A stretch of 64,000 nucleotides of DNA. Origin: Bacteroidales bacterium (GTDB lineage: Bacteria; Bacteroidota; Bacteroidia; Bacteroidales; UBA10428). The translations under genes were made by a program, and so were the position numbers. Below, in pieces: positions 8,667 through 16,594 of this stretch. A model generated the notes under the pieces. The model did no database searches, was not told the origin of the DNA, and was given only the letters and a program-made list of their open reading frames with translations. Numbering within the stretch: position 1 is the stretch's first letter; each line of letters opens with the position of its first letter. The stretch lies in contig DATGXG010000033.1 of the NCBI GenBank assembly GCA_035299085.1, forward strand, positions 124,001 to 188,000, read 5' to 3'.

Positions 8667-10834
8667 AATCCCAATTTCTTTTTAAGAGCTGCCTTTTCTT
8701 CATCACTTAAATTTATAGCGGCATCTTCTAGGGTTAACAAATCGTTCAATGCTCTTGAACCTTTCTTTTTTTCCTGAAGTCTTCTGGCATGCTCTTCTTG
8801 ACTGAGTTTTTTTGCTACTTTATTTGGATCAGGAAATTGGAATCTAAACTGTGGTATGAGACCTTGAGTTGTTTTAATTTCCGAAATTGCCCTTTCCATA
8901 TCTTGTCCAACGCCTGTAATTCTGCACCATCCTTTTGAACGACTTATGGAAGTGAATGCCCTGTTTCTTGCATAAACAAAATCAAGATAATCATAAAGAT
9001 AATCGAACCCCATTATATAAACGATAAACGCCTCATTTCCCTTAGCCTTATAAACTGTAGAAAGAGTTACAAATCCTTTTTCTCCAAATTTATCTCTATC
9101 CACTCCTCCAACCCCTGGAATAATACTTGGAATACCTCGTTTAAAAAGCAGATTTTGTAATGGAGTAAAAACTCTTTCGATTCTTCGATGATTGAGTGAA
9201 ATTACAATGATATTCTCCGGTTCTACACCTTCGGAATTCACATCGTGTACAACTTGATTGGCTATCCAGCTTATCTCCTCATTACGATTGGCAAAAGTTT
9301 TGTAAAAAAGAATCGGTTGTTTCCCATTATATGATTCATTTGCCAAACTAATGCTGTTTTGTCTTGGTCTTTCAATAATTATTTCTTCTCCAATAGTCTT
9401 AAATTCACCTTTAAGAACTTCATATCCAATAGCATTCCATACTTGCTTATCATCAATGACCTGCATGTAGCCGTCAGAATTGTATAATCCAAGGCCCATA
9501 CTATGTGCTACCATTAATATTTCAAGTGGATTTCGATATGATTTGTTTAAAACGAAATCCATTTCAATATTTCCATCATAGGTTCCTTTACTAAAATCAA
9601 CCTTTTTGCTTCCATCAGCATTATACCCGAAAAGTTCACCTGTATCAGAGACTGAAACTGCATTTAAAGACTGCAATTCATCATACGCAAAAATTATTCG
9701 TTTTGGATTTTGAGTCAGTCTATAAATTAATTGATAGAAACCCGAAGGAAAATCTTGAGCTTCATCCATCAATACATAGTTATATTCTTCAGTAATTTCT
9801 TTTTTTAGAGCTTCATTACAGACATATTGCAATGGATCATCAGGGTTAAACGATTCTGCAATATTAAAGGGCATAAACTCAATTGAATTCCTTAGACATG
9901 CTCGTGAGTATACTCCTTCTTTCGCCTTACCTCCCCAAGAATGTAGTATTAAGAGCTTATTCCAATCTGGATCCTTTTCCTCAGTATCACGATAAAACTT
10001 CGTTATTAAATCACGAATTTGATTATATAAGCTTTGCGTATGAAAAGTGTAAAGGATTTTTTTGTCTGGATATCGACTATGAAGGAACGCTGCTTTCATT
10101 GTTAAGATAATAGTTTTCCCTGTACCAGCCATACCCCGAATTCTTTGAGGGCCGTCAGGAATTTGAATAGCTGCGGCATGTTGCTGTTTATCCAAATAAG
10201 CTATTTTAGTATCTATTAGCTTGATGGCTTCACCAATTTTTTCTGCTTTCGATCCTTCAATTATTTTTTTATAATTATTTAATCTTCCTGCCCCTTGTGA
10301 AACAGAAAGAAAAAGTCCTTTTAGAATTTTATCCTGGATATTTGATTGAGATTTCCAAAACTTATCGTATGAATGATCAAGATAATCATTAAACAACATT
10401 CCTTTGATTTCTTCGAAACTTCCGAATTTCCTAATAAAGTCAGATTTGTGAATTAGCGGAAAAATAATATAAGTGTTTATTTTGATCAAGTTTCGTAATT
10501 GCCGATACTTATCGTACTTGGCTTGTAGATTAATCTTATAATCTTCAAGTTTTAAAAATGGGGCCTCAACAGTCTTACCATTTATTTCCCATTCATCATT
10601 GTTTATTTTAGTTATTTGTTCTAGAGTAATATGTGAGAGTATATCAAAGGCACATACACCTTTGGTTAAATCTATTAAAACTATGTCTGGTAGATGCGAT
10701 TCAAATCCGCCTGCAATAGGATACTTATAATAACAATACCCTTTACTATCTCGGGCAATGACCTTGAATCTTTCAAACAGGTTCAAAGCTCCTTCATTGC
10801 CTTTAATATCCGTTGATGTTATTAAAAACTCCAT
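8663..10834 (-). CDS. Superfamily 1 (UvrD-like) helicase with NERD-like N-terminus
   Basis: This 723-residue protein has Walker A GMAGTGKT near residue 235 and Walker B VLMDEAQDF near 353-361. Motif III-like IFAYDELQSLN follows, and TLSTVYKAKGNEAFIV and AFTSISRSKGW are motifs V and VI. The first 110 residues (YYKYPIAGGFESHLPDIVLID, then CAFDIL) resemble a NERD nuclease-related domain, although the usual E-x-K is not clear and it may be inactive. The protein should be an ATP-driven DNA translocase. It is the first gene of a two-gene operon with the DUF2290-like gene. No such gene is part of the host repair set seen here, and its AT-rich composition fits acquired cargo. Confidence 0.85.
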   Translation of the reverse strand: MEFLITSTDIKGNEGALNLFERFKVIARDSKGYCYYKYPIAGGFESHLPDIVLIDLTKGVCAFDILSHITLEQITKINNDEWEINGKTVEAPFLKLEDYKINLQAKYDKYRQLRNLIKINTYIIFPLIHKSDFIRKFGSFEEIKGMLFNDYLDHSYDKFWKSQSNIQDKILKGLFLSVSQGAGRLNNYKKIIEGSKAEKIGEAIKLIDTKIAYLDKQQHAAAIQIPDGPQRIRGMAGTGKTIILTMKAAFLHSRYPDKKILYTFHTQSLYNQIRDLITKFYRDTEEKDPDWNKLLILHSWGGKAKEGVYSRACLRNSIEFMPFNIAESFNPDDPLQYVCNEALKKEITEEYNYVLMDEAQDFPSGFYQLIYRLTQNPKRIIFAYDELQSLNAVSVSDTGELFGYNADGSKKVDFSKGTYDGNIEMDFVLNKSYRNPLEILMVAHSMGLGLYNSDGYMQVIDDKQVWNAIGYEVLKGEFKTIGEEIIIERPRQNSISLANESYNGKQPILFYKTFANRNEEISWIANQVVHDVNSEGVEPENIIVISLNHRRIERVFTPLQNLLFKRGIPSIIPGVGGVDRDKFGEKGFVTLSTVYKAKGNEAFIVYIMGFDYLYDYLDFVYARNRAFTSISRSKGWCRITGVGQDMERAISEIKTTQGLIPQFRFQFPDPNKVAKKLSQEEHARRLQEKKKGSRALNDLLTLEDAAINLSDEEKAALKKKLGL

Positions 10835-10961
10835 TTTAGATTAAAAATCTTGTTTATAACCATGGTAGCCCAGTAAAATTATAAAAATATTTAACCACTA
10901 ACAATTTAAGAACACCTAATTTACGGACAAATACCGGACAATTCAGGAAGTTAAAAAACAA

Positions 10962-10984
10962 AACCCCTTGAATTTCAAGGGGTT
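10962..10984. terminator. Perfect 11-bp hairpin, probably a terminator
   Basis: AACCCCTTGAA / TTCAAGGGGTT forms a perfect stem around a single central base. A-rich sequence lies on its left and T-rich on its right, so it could terminate either strand. The gap 10835-11124 also contains one copy of the bipartite promoter-like motif. Confidence 0.6.
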
Positions 10985-11041
10985 CGTTTTACCTGTTTGT
11001 GGTGCCACGTGAACAAAGAAATGAGGCTAAGAGGAAAGTTT

Positions 11042-11074
11042 AAGGTTACTTTTCCCTCTTTCCAAGTATTAAAC
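11042..11074 (+). promoter_or_regulatory. Bipartite promoter-like motif, copy 4
   Basis: AGGTTACTTTTC, then exactly 11 nt counted from the end of the 10-mer GTTACTTTTC, then GTATTAAAC. Spacing matches the three minus-strand copies at 12826-12858, 17438-17470 and 60401-60433. This copy points right into a short stretch that ends in an intrinsic terminator, with no plus-strand gene between. Confidence 0.55.
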
Positions 11075-11113
11075 ATTAAACTTGTTTGGTAGAAGTTTTT
11101 GCAGTTTTGCATC

Positions 11114-11149
11114 GGGTGAGAGGTTCATAAGGTACTCTCACCCTTTTTT
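11114..11149 (+). terminator. Intrinsic terminator on the plus strand
   Basis: GGGTGAGAG (11114-11122) pairs with CTCTCACCC (11135-11143), followed by six Ts. It overlaps the 3' end of the minus-strand membrane-protein gene, which lacks a T-run in its own direction. Confidence 0.6.
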
Positions 11150-11997
11150 ATGTCATTACTATCAGAGTAATTCTCTAAGGAAACTAAAGTCATAAAACCT
11201 TCCAATGTATACCTTCGATAAAATTTCATAAATCCCATAAAAAATATATAGGATAGAGCACCTGAAAATAAAAGTAGAATCTGGCTTTTTAGACTGAAGA
11301 AATCAACAAATACGATCCCTCGGCATATTATGCACCAATGAAGTATAATTGCTAGAAAACATAGAGTCCTATGAAAACCATAAAGTGCAACATAGTTATA
11401 CATTTTATTCTGATGAGTCTTTGAATGTTCATAAGTATAATGAAGAATAATGCGATAAAAATCAATGTTTGAAACATCTCCAAATTCTTCTAAACCCCTA
11501 TATCCGAGGTGGTTAATAAGTGCTTTTTTCTTTTCCCTAATAATTTTAATTAGAAAATCATCCAATTGCTTAGTGTATATATCTTTGGCTTTAAGTAGAT
11601 TACCAACGAATAGATCAAAGATAAAAACTGGATATATCAAGAAAACAACCAAAATTCTCCAGACTTTTTGTCTTTTTAATTCTCTTTTGCCCCAGAAACC
11701 ATCATGGTTCATTTTTAATAAAAATTTTGATGGGTAGCCATATTTCCATACAGAGTATTTCTCGACAGATATTGAGGAAATAAAACTCAATATGTGTCCT
11801 AAAATGTATGATCCAATAATAAAGGGTAGATAATAACCCACTGATTCAAGATTTAAGCCATTCAACACAGATGATATCTCAATTTCATTATAAGAATACA
11901 ATTGAAGGATCAGGATATACAAATAGATACCAGTAGCTCCTGGAATGAAATATCCCAGGAAATCATACAGTGAAAATGGGTTCTGTTTAATATTCAT
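11125..11997 (-). CDS. Multi-pass membrane protein of unknown function
   Basis: This 290-residue protein begins with SLYDFLGYFIPGATGIYLYILIL and has about five predicted TM segments: near 18-35, 52-75, 110-130, 205-225 and 235-255. Between the second and third segments is a basic cytoplasmic loop, and between the third and fourth a charged helical region. I do not recognise a named family. Membrane proteins opening with a similar PFSLYDFLGYFIPG stretch are common beside defence genes in Bacteroidota, as far as I recall. It lies 27 bp downstream of the AbiV-like gene on the same strand, so the two probably form an operon. Confidence 0.75.
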   Translation of the reverse strand: MNIKQNPFSLYDFLGYFIPGATGIYLYILILQLYSYNEIEISSVLNGLNLESVGYYLPFIIGSYILGHILSFISSISVEKYSVWKYGYPSKFLLKMNHDGFWGKRELKRQKVWRILVVFLIYPVFIFDLFVGNLLKAKDIYTKQLDDFLIKIIREKKKALINHLGYRGLEEFGDVSNIDFYRIILHYTYEHSKTHQNKMYNYVALYGFHRTLCFLAIILHWCIICRGIVFVDFFSLKSQILLLFSGALSYIFFMGFMKFYRRYTLEGFMTLVSLENYSDSNDIKKGESTL

Positions 11998-12024
11998 ATG
12001 TTATTATTTTGATAAGACTTGGTC

Positions 12025-12792
12025 TTATATGTAATTAAAACATTGTCTCGCCAAATCAAAAGGGCTCAGTTTGGTTTCTCTTAGTAAATTTAGTGCTTCA
12101 CCAATTTGATAATATATTTTTTTACGTTTAAAATCATGTCTAGTGATTTTTAACTGACTTACTGTGTGCTCATCTTCTAAATTAAAGCTATCAATAAAAA
12201 CTATACCAATTTTTCTAACTCTTTCAAGCCGTTGAATAACCTTTAAATAGTCTTCATTCGTAATTTTAATTGGATTTTTGAGTTGTTCTTTGTAATCACA
12301 ATAGAAACCGTCCTGTCTGAAGATATCAACATTTGAAAACCAAATGAACTCTTCCTTAAAAACACCTATTTTCTTCTCAACATAAGGTTTAAGATAATCT
12401 TCTATATAGCCATGTAATGCCTTAAGTTTGTCCAAAAGTGTAACCAATTTTTTTGGGTTCTTTCGAATCTCGCTGATAAATTTTAACAGATCGTCTCCAA
12501 GTACGCTAACTACAAACATTGCAAATGCAATGAAATATCGAACTTTATGGTTTCTAAATATTACATTTATGCCTTTTATGCTTCTAAAATCAAAACCTTT
12601 GCCATCAAAAAACAAGATGAGAGCTTTAATTAATTCCTCAACACTAATTATTGCCATTGAAGTTGCACTACCAAACTCTCCTATTTCAGCTAATTTGCTA
12701 GCCGCGGTCCATTTTTTTTCAGAATTTTCAAGTATATCCCGATAAACACTAAGACATTCCTTCTTTGATATAGTAAGAAAAGTTTTACTCAT
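12025..12792 (-). CDS. AbiV-family abortive infection protein
   Basis: The 255-residue protein matches the AbiV pattern. An N-terminal helical pair has AASKLAEIGEFGSATSMAII then SVEELIKALIL (residues about 30-58), and FRNHKVRYFIAF near 78-89 provides the conserved HK. A later YCDYKEQLKNPIKITNEDY block near 165-185 precedes the final helices. Lactococcal AbiV aborts phage infection by interfering with host translation through a phage protein; this protein is a family member by motif only. It is followed by the membrane-protein gene, and a copy of the bipartite promoter-like motif ends 34 bp upstream of its ATG, suggesting shared control with other island genes. Confidence 0.7.
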   Translation of the reverse strand: MSKTFLTISKKECLSVYRDILENSEKKWTAASKLAEIGEFGSATSMAIISVEELIKALILFFDGKGFDFRSIKGINVIFRNHKVRYFIAFAMFVVSVLGDDLLKFISEIRKNPKKLVTLLDKLKALHGYIEDYLKPYVEKKIGVFKEEFIWFSNVDIFRQDGFYCDYKEQLKNPIKITNEDYLKVIQRLERVRKIGIVFIDSFNLEDEHTVSQLKITRHDFKRKKIYYQIGEALNLLRETKLSPFDLARQCFNYI

Positions 12793-12825
12793 ATATGTTA
12801 AAAAGTGAAATGTTCGATATTTTAT

Positions 12826-12858
12826 GTTTAATACTGCGAAAGGTTAAAAAGTAACCCT
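12826..12858 (-). promoter_or_regulatory. Bipartite promoter-like motif, copy 1 (upstream of AbiV gene)
   Basis: Read on the minus strand: AGGGTTACTTTTT, 11 nt, GTATTAAAC. The second box ends 33 bp before the AbiV-like ATG at 12792, a fitting distance for a promoter with a short leader. Confidence 0.6.
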
Positions 12859-12937
12859 GAAGGTAAGCGTTTTTTTTACCACTCAAGTGTTATAATTCAA
12901 AACTGATTTCGATTATGAATAAGTAAAGTTTTTCCGC

Positions 12938-12945
12938 TAACTTTG
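12938..12945 (+). promoter_or_regulatory. -7 box of the broken dual-HTH gene
   Basis: TAACTTTG fits TAnnTTTG. The same octamer precedes the intact paralogue at 30653-30646 (minus), at a similar distance from the start codon. Confidence 0.55.
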
Positions 12946-12961
12946 ATTTCATATACGACTG

Positions 12962-13532
12962 ATGCTGCGTTATGAAAAAAAAATAGACTTTAATTCCCTT
13001 CCCCAGGCTATTGCTGATCTTTATGAAAAGGTTGAAAATATTGAAAAGCTGATTATTAAGTTAAGCGAAAAGCTAGAACAGTGGGTTAAAAAGCAAGACG
13101 AAAAACCGGCAAGAATGCGGAAAAAGGGGCAATATCCTATCACAGAAGAAAAGGTCACCTTAATAACCGAACCTTCAATTGATTCTATTGACGTTGATGC
13201 TTTAACTGTGGAGCAAGCGAGCCTTCCTTGATATGACAAAAATGAACCTTTATGCTCATGTTAAACTTGCCAAAATCCCTTATACCAAGAAAGGCCGAAG
13301 ACTGGTGTTCTCCAAGATCGAGTTAGAGGAGTGGTTTAAATCCAGGAAAAAGGCCAATGCTGCTAATAAAAAAGATGCAATTACTTTTCGGGATGCAGTT
13401 AAACTTACAGGATTGAAGCCTTCTAAGCTACAGTATGAAATCAAGAAAAGGAAAGTGCCTGTTATCGGGAAACGAGGCAATCTTTTGTATTATTCAAAAC
13501 GTGCGTTAACTGAGGCGTTGACTTCAGAGTAA
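12962..13532 (+). pseudogene. Dual helix-turn-helix protein, frameshifted paralogue of 30077-30619
   Basis: The two frames 12962-13231 and 13233-13532 together match the intact protein encoded at 30077-30619 along its length. The N-terminal coiled coil (DFNSLPQAIADLYEKVENIE), a first MerR/excisionase-like HTH (MNLYAHVKLAKIP, FSKIELEEW) and a second HTH (FRDAVKLTGLKPSKLQYEI) are all present. The break is a 2-bp loss just after 13214: the intact reading A-S-A-F-L-D-M needs an extra GC in the local AGCC. A run of nine As at 12975-12983 is one short of what the original ATG at 12972 needs, so the start is also shifted. It is a decayed DNA-binding regulator of a mobile element. Confidence 0.85.
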
Positions 13533-13572
13533 TTTAGATACATTTTATCGGTGCAATTTTGATAACGTAAGT

Positions 13573-14436
13573 TCATTGATTCCAAGTAATTTCATATGAA
13601 TCATAATCAATTGTCTTTGATTTTATTGTCACAGTATCTCTATATTCCTTTTCTGCAAACCTATTAAGCCTCTGATATACTGCAAGGGCTAATTCGATAC
13701 TACGATCTTCAACCAATTCTGGCTTTAGTGCAATATTCATTCCATCATGTTCAAATTGAACGCTAGGGTACATTATTCCATCAGGTTCAATTGTTTCACC
13801 TGTTTCAGGATTTTTTCCAAATGTATTATAAACGTAATTTGAAAAGGCCGAACTGATTAAATAATTTCCAATAATATCCTTTTTCATAAATTCAATAGAG
13901 AACAATTTTAACACCATTTTCCAATCGGCAATTCCGTCATACGTAAAATTCTTGATTAATAAATCAAATTCGTTATCAAGTCTATTAACTATTTTACTCC
14001 TATGTTTCTCTTTTTCAAAGGAGGGAAGGCATGCAACAAAAATATCTTTATTTAGTATCCATTTACCAATGGTCACTGCTTCTGAGTTTTTATCAAGATT
14101 ATTTCGATGTATAAGTGAAGTTTCAAATCTAGAAACCGTACTAGATGTCGAACAATAGAAAATGCTTTGTAAGGGTTCATTAGCTCTTCCAAAAGTAAGT
14201 ATTTTGTTTCTTGATATTATGTGTCCTAAGTCCTGAACTGTATTGAAAAGAATATTCTCATTCTCATTAATTCTAGCTCTAAATAAAGGTGTTCCTTTGC
14301 TTATACGAATTATTGGAAAAGGAATTGCAAATATATTCAAAGCATTCTTTATTGAAATATATGAAGAAGCTGAATTTTCCAGCTTCTTAGCAACTAAGAA
14401 ATTCAAGAAGCCAAGTATAGTCTCTCTAGATATCAT
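13573..14436 (-). CDS. RES-domain protein (possible NAD+-targeting toxin)
   Basis: This 287-residue protein has a RES domain from about residue 45. LFRARINENE opens it, FGRANEPLQSIFYCSTSS near 82-99 carries the conserved Arg, Asn and Tyr, and ETSLIHR supplies the conserved E. DGIMYPSVQF near 218-227 is the usual late motif. RES toxins degrade NAD+ and normally pair with an Xre/MbcA-type antitoxin that precedes them. No such antitoxin is adjacent here; the upstream neighbour, 39 bp away on the same strand, is a GIY-YIG-like protein. It may therefore be a solo RES effector or part of a different pair. Confidence 0.7.
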   Translation of the reverse strand: MISRETILGFLNFLVAKKLENSASSYISIKNALNIFAIPFPIIRISKGTPLFRARINENENILFNTVQDLGHIISRNKILTFGRANEPLQSIFYCSTSSTVSRFETSLIHRNNLDKNSEAVTIGKWILNKDIFVACLPSFEKEKHRSKIVNRLDNEFDLLIKNFTYDGIADWKMVLKLFSIEFMKKDIIGNYLISSAFSNYVYNTFGKNPETGETIEPDGIMYPSVQFEHDGMNIALKPELVEDRSIELALAVYQRLNRFAEKEYRDTVTIKSKTIDYDSYEITWNQ

Positions 14437-14475
14437 CTTGTAGCTTTTTCAGGCCATTAGCGTTTCATCTTTGTT

Positions 14476-14916
14476 CTATCCTATTCGGCCTGATTTTATT
14501 TTAGGTTCAAATTTTATCTCAATAAATGTTTCAAGTGCCAAAAGCCAATGTATATCCGATTTGTTTTTAACATTAAACAGAGTTATTGATTTGTCGAGAT
14601 AATGGTCAATGTCCCAGACGCAATATCCATTTTTTGAGGTACAGGCTTCTAAGTGTTGTAACACTCTAGCTCTACTATTCTGCATACTTACTCCTACACG
14701 ATACAAAGAATTGTTACCCATAAATGTATATACCCCTGGATGCCAAACTATATTGTAGTCAACGGTGGGAAGCTTAAGATACTCTATTGTTTCATAGTCC
14801 ATAGGCGAATTATTAGCGAGTAAGTCAATGATTTCAAACTTGTCTTTGATGAAGCCAAACTCTAATTCAATAGCATCAATTATTTGCTTTCTTATTGGTT
14901 TGACAATTTCAATCAT
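14476..14916 (-). CDS. Small GIY-YIG-like protein
   Basis: This 146-residue protein contains HPGVYTFMGNNSLYRVGVS (about 58-77), then SRARVLQHLE, which resembles the GVY...YRVG beta-strands and R-containing helix of GIY-YIG nucleases. ALETFIEIKFEPKIKSGRIG at the C-terminus supplies the expected Glu and a final loop. The usual Asn is replaced, so activity is uncertain. It has no signal peptide and sits upstream of the RES gene on the same strand, probably co-transcribed. It could be the first of the small cassette genes to its right, but there is no attC-like site between it and the RES gene. Confidence 0.45.
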   Translation of the reverse strand: MIEIVKPIRKQIIDAIELEFGFIKDKFEIIDLLANNSPMDYETIEYLKLPTVDYNIVWHPGVYTFMGNNSLYRVGVSMQNSRARVLQHLEACTSKNGYCVWDIDHYLDKSITLFNVKNKSDIHWLLALETFIEIKFEPKIKSGRIG

Positions 14917-14982
14917 GATAATGCGTTATATTTGAGTTTTCCATATCTTTTTAAAATAGTATTTATCAATTTTTAATTCGAT

Positions 14983-15115
14983 CACAATATCGTTCGCATG
15001 TAAACGCTGTTGCCGTATCAGGGCGCTAAGTCATCGGATTACCCGCTAATGAAGCCATGTGATCAAACATTAGCACCCACATAACTCGGCAATTACGTAT
15101 TATCGGCTGTTAGCT
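14983..15115 (-). other. attC-like recombination site A
   Basis: About 133 bp behind the lipoprotein gene. The ends form an imperfect inverted repeat: ATGTAAACGCTGTTGCCG at the left and CGGCAATTACGTATTAT at the right. The right end carries GTTAGCT, a core-site match to GTTRRRY, and the left end a decayed CACAATATCG. It resembles sites B and C in length and in the central GTTGCCG/GGCAAT boxes. Confidence 0.55.
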
Positions 15116-15123
15116 GTAGTTGC

Positions 15124-15546
15124 TTAATAGTATTTATCCTTTGATGTTATCAAATTTGGGGTAATGCTAGTCAAAGTGTCATTTGCAAATCGAAGCCTAT
15201 AGTATTTTCGCATTTTTGAAAACTTTATATCTATATTATTAAATTGCTTTATTAAAAATATATCCGCGGAATCCTTACCAAATGTGATAACATTTATTGA
15301 ATCATAGGTTGACTGGCATTCTTTTGATTGCATTTGTACTCTTTCCACTGTCCAAGTATTTGAAGGAAATGTGTTATTAATCTTACGAAAATCTACTACA
15401 TCATTTAATAATAGAATATCACATGAGTCTGGAACAATCCCATTATAAAAGGAGGTCACGCCTGTGTCTATTCCTTGTTTGAAAATCATGCCACAACCAG
15501 TCAAAAGTATAAGAGGAAATATTATAAAAATTATTCTGTGTTTCAT
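15124..15546 (-). CDS. Small lipoprotein in a cassette-like unit
   Basis: The product of 140 residues starts MKHRIIFIIFPLILLTGCG, a lipoprotein signal with cleavage before Cys, so it is membrane-anchored outside the cytoplasm. I chose the ATG at 15546; an upstream GTG at 15570 lies inside attC-like site B. The mature part has FKQGIDTGVTSFYNGIVPDS, then DILLLNDVVDFRK, and is mostly polar with beta character. I recognise no family. The gene is bounded by attC-like sites A (3') and B (5'), with little room for its own promoter, as in integron cassettes. Confidence 0.7.
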   Translation of the reverse strand: MKHRIIFIIFPLILLTGCGMIFKQGIDTGVTSFYNGIVPDSCDILLLNDVVDFRKINNTFPSNTWTVERVQMQSKECQSTYDSINVITFGKDSADIFLIKQFNNIDIKFSKMRKYYRLRFANDTLTSITPNLITSKDKYY

Positions 15547-15567
15547 ACTGTCTTTTTTTGCAATTAT

Positions 15568-15697
15568 CACTAACGTCCGCCGGATATGCGTAGTTGCCGA
15601 TTCAGAGCGCTTTCTTGTCGGGTTACCGACAAGAAAAGCAAATGAACCAACATAAGCAACCCCTCAGCCCGGCAATTGTGTATACAGGCTGTTAGTG
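15568..15697 (-). other. attC-like recombination site B
   Basis: The 130-bp site is bounded by CACTAAC (15568-15574) and GTTAGTG (15691-15697), exact inverted copies of each other. Inside, ATATGCGTAGTTGCCG at the left is an imperfect inverted match to CGGCAATTGTGTATA at the right. A central hairpin TTCTTGTCGG/CCGACAAGAA (around 15613-15636) adds further structure. This is the layout of integron attC sites: R and L boxes at both ends with a variable centre. Confidence 0.65.
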
Positions 15698-15710
15698 GCT
15701 GGCTATTTTA

Positions 15711-16400
15711 TTATTCCTCCCCTTTATTTCGCATATCGCCCATAATAGATTTTGCCATGATGTATCCTTTTTCTATAGGTTCATTAATAATAAATCTATA
15801 ACAGTCTTCAGGTTTTGTTGAATAATTGATCATTTGTAGTTTAACATCATCAACTGTTTTTTTCCAGGTGATATAAGCACTATCTTTTTTTTCTATCAAA
15901 ATATCCCTTACTACAGTTCCAAAATAAGCTCGCATTTCTTCATCCCATTTATTTTTTATAGAAGTAAAAAACATTGTGTAAGTGTTGTCAGAGTTCATTT
16001 CCTTTTGCATATCAAGTAACTCCTTACGTGCATTTCTTGCACATACTTCTGCTATATCAAATAGTAGGCGGTCTACTAGTAAACAGATTGAATCTTCAGA
16101 AAGGATGCAAGAACAATTTTTACAAAAAACAGGAGCAATATAGAACTTATCGAATTTCCCTTTCTTTTTGGGTACGTCTACAACACCTCTAAGACCGATG
16201 CTTGAAGCCATTGAAACGCCATATTTCTCATAATATTTATGGCAATCTTCTTTGCTTGAAGATTGGTAATCCGCGAATTCAATTTGAGTATTGGGTTGCC
16301 AATAAATATCCTTTTCATCTTCTGATGGATAGATCATTTGAGCCTTTAGTAAAATATTTATTGACCAAAATAACCCAATTAATATTATTCTATTATTCAT
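15711..16400 (-). CDS. Secreted protein of unknown function in a cassette-like unit
   Basis: This 229-residue protein begins with a signal peptide (MNNRIILIGLFWSINILLKAQ). The mature part has WQPNTQIEFADYQ near 34-46, FYIAPVFCKNCSC near 86-98 (three close cysteines) and a helical ARNARKELLDMQKEM block near 121-135. Secreted Bacteroidota proteins with a W-x-DY start and an Arg-rich middle helix are common but of unknown role. The gene lies between attC-like sites B and C, oriented like its neighbours, as an integron cassette would. Confidence 0.75.
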   Translation of the reverse strand: MNNRIILIGLFWSINILLKAQMIYPSEDEKDIYWQPNTQIEFADYQSSSKEDCHKYYEKYGVSMASSIGLRGVVDVPKKKGKFDKFYIAPVFCKNCSCILSEDSICLLVDRLLFDIAEVCARNARKELLDMQKEMNSDNTYTMFFTSIKNKWDEEMRAYFGTVVRDILIEKKDSAYITWKKTVDDVKLQMINYSTKPEDCYRFIINEPIEKGYIMAKSIMGDMRNKGEE

Positions 16401-16439
16401 TTTGTTTATCGTTTAATGTATTGGCATTTTTTAGCTTGC

Positions 16440-16566
16440 CACTAACGTCCGCGTGTATGAGCCGTTGCGTTGCCGATGCTCCTTGTTATCTAGTTACCAC
16501 AAGGCAACCAAGAGTGTCAACATCAGTAACCTAGCTGCCAGCAATGGCTTATACACGTTGTTGGGC
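16440..16566 (-). other. attC-like recombination site C
   Basis: The 127-bp site runs from CACTAAC (16440-16446) to GTTGGGC (16560-16566), the latter a perfect GTTRRRY core. CGTGTATGAGCCGTTGC at the left is a near-perfect inverted match to GCAATGGCTTATACACG at the right. This is the best of the three sites. Confidence 0.7.
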
Positions 16567-16594
16567 ACAGGTGTTTAACTATCAATTTTAAAGT

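Noticed and set aside
13233..13532. Stand-alone small HTH gene
   Set aside because: It aligns with the second half of the intact dual-HTH protein; the split is due to a 2-bp loss.
15568..15570. GTG start of the lipoprotein at 15570
   Set aside because: It lies inside the attC-like core; the ATG at 15546 gives a proper lipoprotein signal.
15464..15655. Plus-strand frame across attC-like site B
   Set aside because: It runs through the palindromic site and the antisense of the lipoprotein signal.
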